In this document: positions 8,017 to 16,085 of the stretch, piece after piece
Position numbering within the stretch: the stretch's first letter is position 1
Layout: each line of letters opens with the position of its first letter
Source of the DNA: Actinomycetota bacterium
GTDB lineage: Bacteria; Actinomycetota; Actinomycetes; Nanopelagicales; Nanopelagicaceae
Length of the DNA: 64,000 nt
Assembly (NCBI GenBank): GCA_947450545.1
Contig: CANFVU010000005.1
Location: 1 to 64,000, forward strand
Reading direction: 5' to 3'
The notes under the pieces: generated by a model
The model's database searches: none
What the model was told of the DNA's origin: nothing
Seen by the model: only the letters and a program-made list of their open reading frames with translations
Translations under genes and position numbers: made by a program

Positions 8017-8661
8017 ATGACAATAGTGATTCCCTCTCACGTGTGGGAGTTTGTGGTCACTGCAACGTTGATCATCCTGGTTCCAGGTCCCAGCGTTCTC
8101 TTCACAATCGCTCGCGCTATTGCGTGGGGTCGTTTGGTTGCAATCGCAACAGTTTTGGGAAATGGCTTAGGTGTTTATCTCATTTCGATTGCCGTGGCAC
8201 TTGGCTTGGGTCCAATATTGCAACACTCATCTCTTGCGTACAACGCTGTCCAATGGTTCGGCGGTTCGTACTTGGTCTATCTAGGTTGGCAAGCAATTAA
8301 AGAGAGCGCTGCACACGCGCAGGATATGCAATCGGTTGCTGAATCCAAACCTTCTATTCCACAAACCATTCGCCAAGGTTTTATCGTGGGAATTCTCAAC
8401 CCCAAAACAGTCGTCTTCTTTGCTGCGATTTTGCCTCAATTTGCTGATCGCCCACGTGGACATATGTCTGCTCAGCTCATTCTCCTGGGAACGATTTTTG
8501 CGATTATCGCTTTCATCTCAGATTGCGGATGGGGAATCCTTGCAGGCACATTTCGCGAGTGGCTTGCCGATGATGTGAATCGCTTGATTCGCCTTCGCAA
8601 AATCGGCGGCTGCATCATGATTGCGCTCGGCGTTTTCACCATTCTCAACTCATTTCGCTGA
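8017..8661 (+). CDS. LysE/RhtB-family amino-acid exporter
   Basis: The 214-residue protein has about six hydrophobic segments and the family N-terminal signature 'LVPGPSVLFTIARA' (about 22-35). The re-entrant loop 'GILNPKTVVFFAAILPQF' follows mid-protein, as in LysE/RhtB exporters of lysine, threonine or homoserine lactones. It lies alone, 11 bp after the uraA terminator, with its own promoter presumably in the short gap. Substrate is not predictable from sequence. Confidence 0.88.
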   Translation: MTIVIPSHVWEFVVTATLIILVPGPSVLFTIARAIAWGRLVAIATVLGNGLGVYLISIAVALGLGPILQHSSLAYNAVQWFGGSYLVYLGWQAIKESAAHAQDMQSVAESKPSIPQTIRQGFIVGILNPKTVVFFAAILPQFADRPRGHMSAQLILLGTIFAIIAFISDCGWGILAGTFREWLADDVNRLIRLRKIGGCIMIALGVFTILNSFR

Positions 8662-8729
8662 AATCTCCCTTTTTGTCGGTGGTAAGCGGCACAATTAGCC
8701 ACACACACGAAAACTATGGGGGCCACTAA

Positions 8730-9404
8730 ATGGGTGAACGTCGTTCGAATATCAGTCCAAGTGATTTAACTTTTTCATGGGATGGATGTCATCGCTGTCT
8801 CTGGTTGTATTACAACCATCAAGTCAAAGCACCAATGTTTATGCCGACTGTTGGCGAATTGGCAGATATGCAAGAGAAATACTTTATTGGGGCAAGCACT
8901 GCAGATATGCATCCCGATATGCCTGCCGGAAAAGTATTTGATCACGGTGGTTGGGTTCAGTCCACTCCTATCCAAGTCGATGGAAAAGATTCACACCTTG
9001 CCATTAGAGGCAAATACGATCTCTTGATTGAATTTCCAGATGGTACGTATGGAATCATCGATTGCAAGATGCAAGCGCGTGCATCTGATAAATCTTCGTT
9101 CTACTCCCCTCAACTCGAGGCTTACGCATTTGCTCTCGAGAATCCAGCCAAGGGTGAGCCAAAGAAGATTTCGGTTTTAGGTATTTACTCGTGGTCTTTA
9201 GACCGTGCTTCTGGAAATCTCACAGTGGGCTTTGGATATCGCGTTAATGCTGCGTGGTACCCAGTCGACCGTGATCCCATTGCGCTACAGAAGCGACTCG
9301 TTGATTTTGTCACTGTGGTGAATGGCGATATGCCTGAATCCAAACAGAGCTGCGATCAATGTAAATATATTGCTGACCGCAATTCGATTGTGAAAAGTAT
9401 TTAG
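8730..9404 (+). CDS. PD-(D/E)XK (RecB/Cas4-like) nuclease domain protein, possible Fe-S cluster
   Basis: The 224-residue protein begins 'ISPSDLTFSWDGCHRCLW', matching the SxSxLxxYxxC entry helix of RecB/AddB/Cas4 nucleases. Nuclease core residues are visible: Asp97 in 'GKYDLLI', the Asp111-Cys-Lys113 of 'GIIDCKM', and the Q-x3-Y motif at Gln128-Tyr132. Four cysteines form two CxxC pairs, Cys20/Cys23 and Cys208/Cys211 ('SCDQC'), flanking the catalytic core as in the Fe-S-staple nucleases Cas4, AddB and Dna2. No cas gene, helicase or toxin partner is adjacent; the neighbours are a LysE exporter and a convergent acyltransferase. Biochemical role unknown. It ends in a TTAG shared with the convergent gene. 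Confidence 0.72.
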   Translation: MGERRSNISPSDLTFSWDGCHRCLWLYYNHQVKAPMFMPTVGELADMQEKYFIGASTADMHPDMPAGKVFDHGGWVQSTPIQVDGKDSHLAIRGKYDLLIEFPDGTYGIIDCKMQARASDKSSFYSPQLEAYAFALENPAKGEPKKISVLGIYSWSLDRASGNLTVGFGYRVNAAWYPVDRDPIALQKRLVDFVTVVNGDMPESKQSCDQCKYIADRNSIVKSI

Positions 9405-10081
9405 ATTTCTTCTCCGCGAGCAATACGATTCTTCGCTTCTGAAGCATACATATCCACGGTCTCTTGACCCGATAGTTGCTGAATAGCAGCCATGATGCGA
9501 TCTGTTGCTTCGCGCAATACTTGAACGTTGCTTGAATCGCCGTCGAAATACATGGGTTCACCAAAAACCATTTCGACACGTTGAACTTTAGGAACGACTT
9601 TGCCGGTTGGTTGAATTTCCGCAGTATTAAACATCGCCACCGGTACAACGGGAGCACCTGATTCAATTGCCATGCGCGCAATACCGGTGCGACCTTTGTA
9701 GAGACGGCCATCCGGTGAACGTGTGCCTTCAGGATAAATTCCAATACACGCGCCATCTTTAAGAAGATCAAGTCCGGTCAAGAGCGCAGCTTCACTGCGA
9801 CGACCGCCAGCGCGATCGACAGGAACTTGCCCTAACGCAATAAAGGTTATTTTCTTCAGCAAACCTTTTACTCCTGGCGAAGTGAAATATTCACTCTTTG
9901 CGAGGAAGGTAACTTTGCGAGGCACAACGAGGGGCATAAAAATCGAATCGCTAAAGGAGAGGTGGTTCGACGCGATGATGACTGGGCCGATAGTAGGAAC
10001 TTGGCGTAAGCCCGTTACCTTGGGACGGAATGTCAGCATCAAGAGCGGACTGAGGAAAGACTTCAGAGTCGTATAAACCAC
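9401..10081 (-). CDS. 1-acyl-sn-glycerol-3-phosphate acyltransferase (PlsC family)
   Basis: The 226-residue acyltransferase shows the catalytic HX4D in 'SNHLSFSDSIF' (about 38-48) and the glycerol-phosphate-binding 'YPEGTRSPDG'. A 'FNTAEIQP' block follows, and a hydrophobic N-terminus could anchor it to the membrane. It would acylate lysophosphatidate to phosphatidate at the cytoplasmic face. A homologue (Rv2182c, from memory) occupies the same neighbourhood in Mycobacterium, next to SRPBCC and fadD15 genes. A second PlsC lies at 56241-57014, so the two may divide acceptor or acyl-chain preference (inference). Confidence 0.9.
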   Translation of the reverse strand: MVYTTLKSFLSPLLMLTFRPKVTGLRQVPTIGPVIIASNHLSFSDSIFMPLVVPRKVTFLAKSEYFTSPGVKGLLKKITFIALGQVPVDRAGGRRSEAALLTGLDLLKDGACIGIYPEGTRSPDGRLYKGRTGIARMAIESGAPVVPVAMFNTAEIQPTGKVVPKVQRVEMVFGEPMYFDGDSSNVQVLREATDRIMAAIQQLSGQETVDMYASEAKNRIARGEEI

Positions 10082-10138
10082 GGGCTTAATTTACGGCTAA
10101 TTGCTCCGCAGAGCACCATCGTGTGACACCATCTGAGC

Positions 10139-11248
10139 GTGGCAAATATCCCAAACCCCCTCGATATCCGACTTTCGGGCGGGAAAATCGGAATATTGGT
10201 GATCCATGGATTTACTGGCTCCCCTGAGAGCATCGCGCCGTGGGCTCACGGATTTAACGATGCAGGGTTAACCGTGCTTGCTCCCGTCCTACCTGGCCAC
10301 GCAACCCGCTGGGAAGATCTCAACTCAACAACGTGGCGCGATTGGTATTCACGTGTTGAGGAATCATTTTTAGAGTTAAAAAGCCAATGTGATCGAGTCT
10401 TCGTCGCTGGTTTTAGCGTTGGTGGGGCTTTAGCTCTTCGATTGGCACAAATACGTGGCAGTGAAATGGAAGGCGTTGTCCTGTGCAATGCATCTATTTT
10501 CGATGACCGCAAAGCTCTTCGTCTTCTTCCGATTCTCAAATACATCATTCCATCTTTGCAAAATGGAACCATGGATGTAAAGAAACCTGTTGAGAAGAGA
10601 ATGAGCTATGAACGCATGCCCCTTCGTGCGTTGGATTCTTTACGTGGATTATGGCGAGAAGTTGAAGCAAATCTCTATCTGATTGATGTACCTCTCATGG
10701 TCAGCTATTCCATCGATGACCACGTTATTCATCCCATAAATAGCGAAACAATTATCGATAACGTGTACTCCGCCGATATTCGAGAAGTGATATTTGAAGA
10801 TTCTTTCCACAATGTTGCGTGGGATAACGATGCCGATGTTTTGATTGAAGAGAGTGTGAAATTTATCCACGATGTATTGAGCGGAGAGATTGAAAGCGGA
10901 GAAGCTTTCGACGAACGTGATCTCATTAACGCAGAATTTGAATCTATCGTTTCTGGACTGAGTCTCGACCAATCATCGCCATCCACCTACCTTGATGAGC
11001 TGGAAGATTCGTCGCACTTTAACCAACCCAAACCTCGTACTCTTAATCTTTCTGATGCCTCAAAGTTTTCACTCGCTGCAATAGTAGGCAGCGGTGCTTA
11101 TATTTTATTTGAGGGATTTAATGGTGGTGATCCCCTGAACTTAGGTGGATGGCCCGCTCTTCTACTTTTTACTGGCGGCGTAGCTTCCCTTATTTGGCGC
11201 ACCTCCAAGAAACGCCACGACGATGGTGACGACGGAGCAATTCTTTAA
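10139..11248 (+). CDS. Alpha/beta hydrolase with C-terminal membrane segment
   Basis: Residues 1-245 form a carboxylesterase/monoacylglycerol-lipase-like hydrolase. They contain the oxyanion 'HGFTGSPES' (about 23-31), nucleophile elbow G91-F-S93-V-G95, the acid region 'SIDDHVI' near 191-197 and the catalytic His in 'SFHNVAW' near 222. Start is GTG 10139. The remaining 120 residues are unusual for this family: an acidic linker, then two hydrophobic stretches ('FSLAAIVGSGAYILFEGF' and 'WPALLLFTGGVASLIW'), and a charged tail. The enzyme is therefore probably membrane-tethered near the lipid-handling PlsC it is divergent from. The substrate is unknown. Confidence 0.85.
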   Translation: MANIPNPLDIRLSGGKIGILVIHGFTGSPESIAPWAHGFNDAGLTVLAPVLPGHATRWEDLNSTTWRDWYSRVEESFLELKSQCDRVFVAGFSVGGALALRLAQIRGSEMEGVVLCNASIFDDRKALRLLPILKYIIPSLQNGTMDVKKPVEKRMSYERMPLRALDSLRGLWREVEANLYLIDVPLMVSYSIDDHVIHPINSETIIDNVYSADIREVIFEDSFHNVAWDNDADVLIEESVKFIHDVLSGEIESGEAFDERDLINAEFESIVSGLSLDQSSPSTYLDELEDSSHFNQPKPRTLNLSDASKFSLAAIVGSGAYILFEGFNGGDPLNLGGWPALLLFTGGVASLIWRTSKKRHDDGDDGAIL

Positions 11249-12210
11249 TTTCGAGCTAAATCTGCTGCTCCCACAACGCCTGCATCGTTACCCAGTTCTG
11301 CAGCGACGATTCGTGGAGTTGGGTGCTTGCCATTAAATGGCATATATCGATCGACAGCAGCGCGTGTAGGTGCAAGCAATATTTCACCCGCATCAATAAC
11401 TCCCCCGCCAATCACAACGCATGCAGGATCAAGCAGAACACAGAGCGATGCGATTCCAGCGCCCAACCACTGAGCTGTTGTGTTGAATGCTGCGAGGGCG
11501 ACCATGTCACCTTCGCGCGCAGCTTCTGTGATGTGCTTACCGCTAAGGCCTTCGATTGTGCCATTGCCTCGAGCAAGAAGATTGTGCGATGCGTCAGGTG
11601 AAGCAGCAATTGCTTCACGAGCGTGACGCATCAAAGCGTTCCCTGAGGCATATTGCTCGAAACACCCTCGTGCACCACATCCACACAAGTGCCCTTCTGG
11701 GACAACGCGAATGTGGCCAAATTCTGCTGCGACACCAAATGCGCCACGATGAAGAGCACCGTTCACAACTATACCGCCACCAATACCTGTCCCGACCGTG
11801 AGCATCATCATCTGATCTTCACCACGGCCTGCGCCGTATCGCGCTTCTCCCCATGCTGCAGCATTGGCATCATTTTCGATTACGACGGGAAGATTTACAC
11901 GACTAGAAATTTCTTTCTCTAAATTAATTCCATTCCAACCAGAGATGTTGGGAGTTGCTAACATTGTTTTGCGATCAGAGGATACAAAACCTGCTGCAGA
12001 TATTCCTACGCATTCGGCCTGGTACTCACTTTTCAATTCGTTGATGACATCAGCAATTGTTTGAGTGAGAGCATCGCCACCTTGCTTCGGCGTATCTTTG
12101 CGATGCGTTGTAAGTATTTTTCCTGATGCATCAACGACGCCACCAAGAACTTTAGTTCCACCGATATCGACACCGATGCTTAACCCTGACACTGAATGAG
12201 ACTGTGACAT
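11245..12210 (-). CDS. ROK-family sugar kinase (glucokinase type)
   Basis: The protein of about 321 residues has the phosphate-binding 'GVDIGGTKVLGGVVD' near the start and 'VIENDANAAAWGEARYG'. It also has the ROK zinc motif 'CGCGARGCFEQYASG' preceded by 'EFGHIRV', matching bacterial glucokinases. It would make glucose 6-phosphate, the substrate of Ino1. ATG 12210 is preferred; a TTG three bases upstream is also in frame. It follows the SRPBCC gene by five bases and shares its stop tetranucleotide TTAA with the convergent hydrolase. ROK kinases for other hexoses look similar, so glucose is likely but not certain. Confidence 0.9.
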   Translation of the reverse strand: MSQSHSVSGLSIGVDIGGTKVLGGVVDASGKILTTHRKDTPKQGGDALTQTIADVINELKSEYQAECVGISAAGFVSSDRKTMLATPNISGWNGINLEKEISSRVNLPVVIENDANAAAWGEARYGAGRGEDQMMMLTVGTGIGGGIVVNGALHRGAFGVAAEFGHIRVVPEGHLCGCGARGCFEQYASGNALMRHAREAIAASPDASHNLLARGNGTIEGLSGKHITEAAREGDMVALAAFNTTAQWLGAGIASLCVLLDPACVVIGGGVIDAGEILLAPTRAAVDRYMPFNGKHPTPRIVAAELGNDAGVVGAADLARN

Positions 12211-12215
12211 CAAAA

Positions 12216-12653
12216 TTAAGCCTCGAGCTTGCTCTTCAGCTCGTTGAGGGCTTTATCAATAGTTTCGCGCTCAGCTTTAGTACGCATCATGTCTGGCACA
12301 GGCATCGATAGTTCAACATGAAGTTCATATGTCACAGTGACTGTGTCATCTGCATTGTCCTTGAGTTCATATCCGCCTGACATCTCAGTCAACATATCTG
12401 CTTCATCGAGTGAGAAGTGCAGAGATGTTGGAGCACCGCTCCAGTCGTAATCTAAAGTGACTCGATCTTTTACTGGTCCAGCTTTGATTGTCATCTCCAC
12501 TTTTGTTGCGCGGCCTTCTGAGTCACTAGCAAGTGCTTTAGCTGTGGGGGTCGCTGACGACCAAGTTGGATAGTTTGCAGGGTCAAAAAGGAGTGCTTGC
12601 ACATCCTCGAGAGAGGCTTCAATGGTGATGGAGTTCTTCGATGCTTGGCTCAT
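12216..12653 (-). CDS. SRPBCC (START-like) family protein
   Basis: The 145-residue protein has the alternating helix-grip pattern of polyketide-cyclase/dehydrase-like lipid-binding proteins. It shows 'IEASLEDVQALLFDPANYPTWS' at the N-terminus and a long amphipathic C-terminal helix ending 'ALNELKSKLEA'. It lies upstream of the ROK kinase in one transcription unit and is divergent from the acyl-CoA synthetase. This is the same order as the mycobacterial Rv2185c-fadD15 region (from memory). A hydrophobic ligand is likely; the function is not known. Confidence 0.82.
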   Translation of the reverse strand: MSQASKNSITIEASLEDVQALLFDPANYPTWSSATPTAKALASDSEGRATKVEMTIKAGPVKDRVTLDYDWSGAPTSLHFSLDEADMLTEMSGGYELKDNADDTVTVTYELHVELSMPVPDMMRTKAERETIDKALNELKSKLEA

Positions 12654-12716
12654 AAGCAGAGGTTACAGGTAGCCCAAACACTAGAAAACAAGGGCTCCCG
12701 GCGATAGCGTTCGGGC

Positions 12717-14501
12717 ATGGATTTGTACACGACTCCCGCAATTGTTCCCGCAGCGACCGCCGGCAATCTCACCAACTTGATTGCAGAACGTGCCTGGTTT
12801 GAAGCTGACCGAGTCATGGTCTCCCGTCCCCTTGGTGACGGCTGGCAACCGGTAACCGCTCGTGAATTTGATGAGGAAATCCGTGCCACAGCTAAGGGTT
12901 TGATCGCCTCAGGTCTCAACATCGGTGAGCGCGTAGCGATCATGGCTAAGACTCGATACGAGTGGACTGTTTTAGATTTCGCAATTTGGTACGCCGGTGG
13001 CGTAGTCGTTCCGATTTATGAAACGTCCAGTGCTGAGCAGATTGATTGGATTCTCTCTGACTCCCAAGCTGTATCGATTATTGTTGAAACTCCCGCTCTT
13101 GCTGAGTTGGCACGCCCTGTCCTTCCATCACATTGCAAGAATTTGTGGGTCATCACAGATAACGCACTCGCCACTCTTGCTCACGCTGGCGCGCATATTT
13201 CAGATGAAGATGTCGCACACCGACGCGCATCCATCACACCTGATTCACTTGCAACACTTATTTACACTTCCGGTACAACGGGAAAGCCGAAGGGCGTTCA
13301 GCTCACACATGGCAATTTTCTTTCAGAGTGCGGCAATGTGGTGCAAGGTGCGAACGATCTCTTTCTCAAACCTGGTGGATCAACACTTCTCTTTCTCCCC
13401 GTCGCTCACGTCTTTGGCCGCATGGTTCAGATCGGCGCACTCAATGCGGGGCTGCATTTAGCACATTGCAGCGATATCACTCGCTTGCAACAAGATCTCG
13501 GAACTTTCAAGCCTACTTTCGTTCTTGCCGTTCCACGTATTTTCGAAAAGGTTTACAACGGGGCAGAAGCAAAAGCTGATGCTGCAGGAAAAGGAAATAT
13601 TTTCCGCAAAGCAGCAGCGATTGCTATCGCATACTCCGAAGCGACGGACACCGGAAAAATTCCACTTGTTCTTCGTCTCCAACATACGATTTTTGATCGA
13701 CTCGTGTACTCAAAGATTCGCCATGCTCTCGGTGGCCGCGTTGATGCTGCTATTTCCGGCGGAGCTCCCCTAGGAAAACGCCTTGGACATTTCTATCGTG
13801 GCGCGGGCATAAGAATTCTTGAAGGATATGGACTTACCGAAACAACTGCTGGCGCAACGCTCAATCTCACTGCGCATCAGAAAGTTGGATCTGTAGGACG
13901 CCCTGTTCCTGGAACAACAATTGCGATTGCTGAAGATGGTGAAGTGCTTATCAAGGGCCCTATCGTGATGCGGGGCTATTGGCAGAATGATGAAGCTAAT
14001 CGCGAAGTATTCACAGATGATGGGTTTTTCCGCAGTGGCGATCTTGGAACTCTCGATAGCGAAGGTTTCCTCAGCATCGTCGGCCGTAAGAAGGAATTGA
14101 TTGTTACTTCTGGCGGAAAGAATGTTGCACCAGCAGTTCTTGAAGATCGCGTTCGTGCGCATCCTCTTGTAAGTCAATGTGTAGTACTCGGCGATAACCA
14201 ACCATTTATCGCAGCTCTTGTCACTCTCGATCCTGAGGCTGTCAAAGGTTGGGCTGCTGCAAATAAGAAAGCCGGGACTTCTGCCGCCGACTTATGTAAC
14301 GACCCAGATTTACTTGCGGTCATCCAAACGGCCATTGATGATGCCAACAAGGCAGTGAGCCGCGCTGAATCAATTCGTAAATTCACCGTATTGCCTGTTG
14401 ATTTCTCTATTGCTGATGGCCAATTAACTGCAAAACTTTCAGTGAAACGCCATGTTGTTGCCCAACAATTTGCGAAGGAAATCGCAGAGCTTTTCGGATA
14501 A
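12717..14501 (+). CDS. Long-chain acyl-CoA synthetase (FadD15-like)
   Basis: The 594-residue ANL-superfamily ligase has the P-loop-like A3 motif 'LIYTSGTTGKPKGVQLTHGN' and the A5 motif 'GYGLTETTAG'. The adenylate-binding 'RSGDLGTLDSEGFLSIVGR' and hinge 'GRKKELIVTSGGKNVAP' follow. The C-terminal region with catalytic Lys lies in 'LTAKLSVKRHVV'. The reaction is ATP-dependent thioesterification of fatty acids to CoA. It starts at ATG 12717, divergent from the SRPBCC gene, and stands beside a PlsC/pimB' neighbourhood conserved with mycobacterial fadD15. Products could feed FadAB (21535-24860) or membrane lipid synthesis. Confidence 0.93.
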   Translation: MDLYTTPAIVPAATAGNLTNLIAERAWFEADRVMVSRPLGDGWQPVTAREFDEEIRATAKGLIASGLNIGERVAIMAKTRYEWTVLDFAIWYAGGVVVPIYETSSAEQIDWILSDSQAVSIIVETPALAELARPVLPSHCKNLWVITDNALATLAHAGAHISDEDVAHRRASITPDSLATLIYTSGTTGKPKGVQLTHGNFLSECGNVVQGANDLFLKPGGSTLLFLPVAHVFGRMVQIGALNAGLHLAHCSDITRLQQDLGTFKPTFVLAVPRIFEKVYNGAEAKADAAGKGNIFRKAAAIAIAYSEATDTGKIPLVLRLQHTIFDRLVYSKIRHALGGRVDAAISGGAPLGKRLGHFYRGAGIRILEGYGLTETTAGATLNLTAHQKVGSVGRPVPGTTIAIAEDGEVLIKGPIVMRGYWQNDEANREVFTDDGFFRSGDLGTLDSEGFLSIVGRKKELIVTSGGKNVAPAVLEDRVRAHPLVSQCVVLGDNQPFIAALVTLDPEAVKGWAAANKKAGTSAADLCNDPDLLAVIQTAIDDANKAVSRAESIRKFTVLPVDFSIADGQLTAKLSVKRHVVAQQFAKEIAELFG

Positions 14502-14534
14502 CCATTGGCCTGAAAGCCAGAATGGAAGTGGCTC

Positions 14535-14942
14535 TTGAAAAAGAGTTCGTATCAGGAGAGAAATACTATTGCGCGCGAGTTATACGAAACTTTTGCGCGA
14601 GATCTTGCTGAAGTGAGTTTCCGAGTGGATGAAACCATTGGTCGAAACTCGACTAATCCCTCAACTCGCGAATCATTACGAGCAATCCGCTCCTCACTGT
14701 CCTCGCTCATTGCCAAAAGTGCTCATTTGCGTGAAGAGAAATTTGAATTAAGTCATCGAGAGCGAGAAGTCCTCCAATTAGTTTCACAGGGGCTTACATC
14801 TCCGGAAATTGCCGAGAAACTATTTCTCTCACTCCCAACAATCAAGAGCCATCTCGCATCGTCGTATAGAAAACTAGGTGTCGCAAATAGAGTGGAAGCT
14901 CTTAGCGCAGCTCAGAAATTGGGATTACTCGCCAAGCAATAG
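14535..14942 (+). CDS. LuxR-type HTH protein with kinase-derived N-terminus
   Basis: The 135-residue protein starts at TTG 14535. Residues 71-132 form a LuxR/NarL helix-turn-helix ('LSHREREVLQLVSQGLTSPE', 'LSLPTIKSHLASSYRKLG'). There is no receiver domain. Residues 7-65 ('ERNTIARELYETFARDLAEV' and the following helix) instead resemble the HisKA_3 dimerisation and phosphoacceptor helices of NarL-partner histidine kinases, whose motif is ER-x-RIARELHD. The phosphoacceptor His is replaced by Tyr17. The protein looks like a DNA-binding dimer built from a kinase DHp fragment. Its 3' end overlaps the convergent pimB-like gene by 18 bp. Targets are unknown. Confidence 0.8.
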   Translation: MKKSSYQERNTIARELYETFARDLAEVSFRVDETIGRNSTNPSTRESLRAIRSSLSSLIAKSAHLREEKFELSHREREVLQLVSQGLTSPEIAEKLFLSLPTIKSHLASSYRKLGVANRVEALSAAQKLGLLAKQ

Positions 14943-16085
14943 TTCGTTAAATTTCTTTCCCCAAATTTTCCAACTCCACTCTTGCTCTGCCCACTCGCGT
15001 CCACGCTGAGACATTGCAAGTCGTTTTGATGGATTCAGGAGGAGTTCAGAAACACCTTTCGCTATAGATGAAGGGCTATTTCCATCTACAACAATTCCTG
15101 TTTCTCCCTGAAGAACTGCATCGGGTGCGCCACCAGATGCGCCTGCAATAACCGGGACACCGCATGAACTCGCTTCGAGATAAACAATTCCTAAACCTTC
15201 AACTTCTAGTCCGAAGAATCGAGAACGAGATGGCATGGCGAAGACATCACCCAATTGAATATATGTCGGCAATTGCGCGTAATTCAATCGTCCGACAAAT
15301 GTGACCGAGGCTTGAATTTCAAACTTTGATACAAGTTTCGTTAGATAATCTTTATAAGGACCTTCTCCAACCAAAAGTAAATGCGCATTGGGAACCGTAC
15401 GTAAAATCTCGGGCATTGCTTCAATGAGCTTGTCTTGTCCTTTGCGGTGAACTAAACGTCCAACACAGACAATGATTGATTTACCAGAGAGATTAAGGCT
15501 GTTGATGATCTCGTCAGACTTTGCGCCCGGGCGAAAGTGATCGATTGAAATTCCTGGAGCAATTCTCTCCATCCGAACACGAGGTCCGACAGATTTTCTA
15601 ATCGCTCTCTGGGTGAAGTCTCCTAAGTATCCGATTGCATCGATATTTCGTGCAGACCTTTTGAGAATCCAGGAAAACGGCCAGACTTTAGACCACCACA
15701 CCTCATGTCCGTGTGTCAGCGTAACGATGCGCCTTGCTCCACGCTTCTTAAGATGTCCTGACATCCAACCAAGAGGCATAGCTGCACCAAACCAGATGTA
15801 CTCGGATTGATAACGCTTCATCACTGCGCTTACCGCTCTATTTACTCGAGGAGTTGGAAGTAAAACTTTCGCGCGGTCACGAATAACCTCTACTCCATGT
15901 TGCGCCGCAAGCTTTCGATCAAATTCGGCATCGCCATCTTGAGATGATGTAAAGATGACAACATCCTTGCCATCCATCTCGCCTAATAGACCGAGGATGA
16001 AAGACTCAATTCCACCAGCATGCGGACCAAGATCGTTTGTGACTAAGAGGATCTTGCGCGCACTAGATTCGACGCGCACCGACAA
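14925..16085 (-). CDS. pimB: GT4 glycosyltransferase, PimB'-like mannosyltransferase
   Basis: The 386-residue GT-B enzyme shows 'KILLVTNDLGPHAGGIESFI' at the N-terminus, the central 'VCVGRLVHRKGQDKLIEAM', and the retaining-GT4 EX7E motif in 'EVEGLGIVYLEASSCG'. These features match actinobacterial PimB', which adds the second mannose to phosphatidylinositol mannoside from GDP-mannose. Neighbourhood supports this: fadD15 on one side and an NlpC/P60 gene on the other, as around Rv2188c in Mycobacterium (from memory). A TTG start at 16085 has a GGAAG site eight bases upstream; GTG 16079 is an alternative. It overlaps the upstream NlpC/P60 stop by about 20 bp. Confidence 0.85.
   Translation of the reverse strand: MSVRVESSARKILLVTNDLGPHAGGIESFILGLLGEMDGKDVVIFTSSQDGDAEFDRKLAAQHGVEVIRDRAKVLLPTPRVNRAVSAVMKRYQSEYIWFGAAMPLGWMSGHLKKRGARRIVTLTHGHEVWWSKVWPFSWILKRSARNIDAIGYLGDFTQRAIRKSVGPRVRMERIAPGISIDHFRPGAKSDEIINSLNLSGKSIIVCVGRLVHRKGQDKLIEAMPEILRTVPNAHLLLVGEGPYKDYLTKLVSKFEIQASVTFVGRLNYAQLPTYIQLGDVFAMPSRSRFFGLEVEGLGIVYLEASSCGVPVIAGASGGAPDAVLQGETGIVVDGNSPSSIAKGVSELLLNPSKRLAMSQRGREWAEQEWSWKIWGKKFNELLLGE

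Noticed and set aside
8730-9404. Cas4 of a CRISPR system
   Set aside because: No repeat array, cas1 or cas2 lies in the window and the cysteine layout is 2+2 instead of the usual 1+3.
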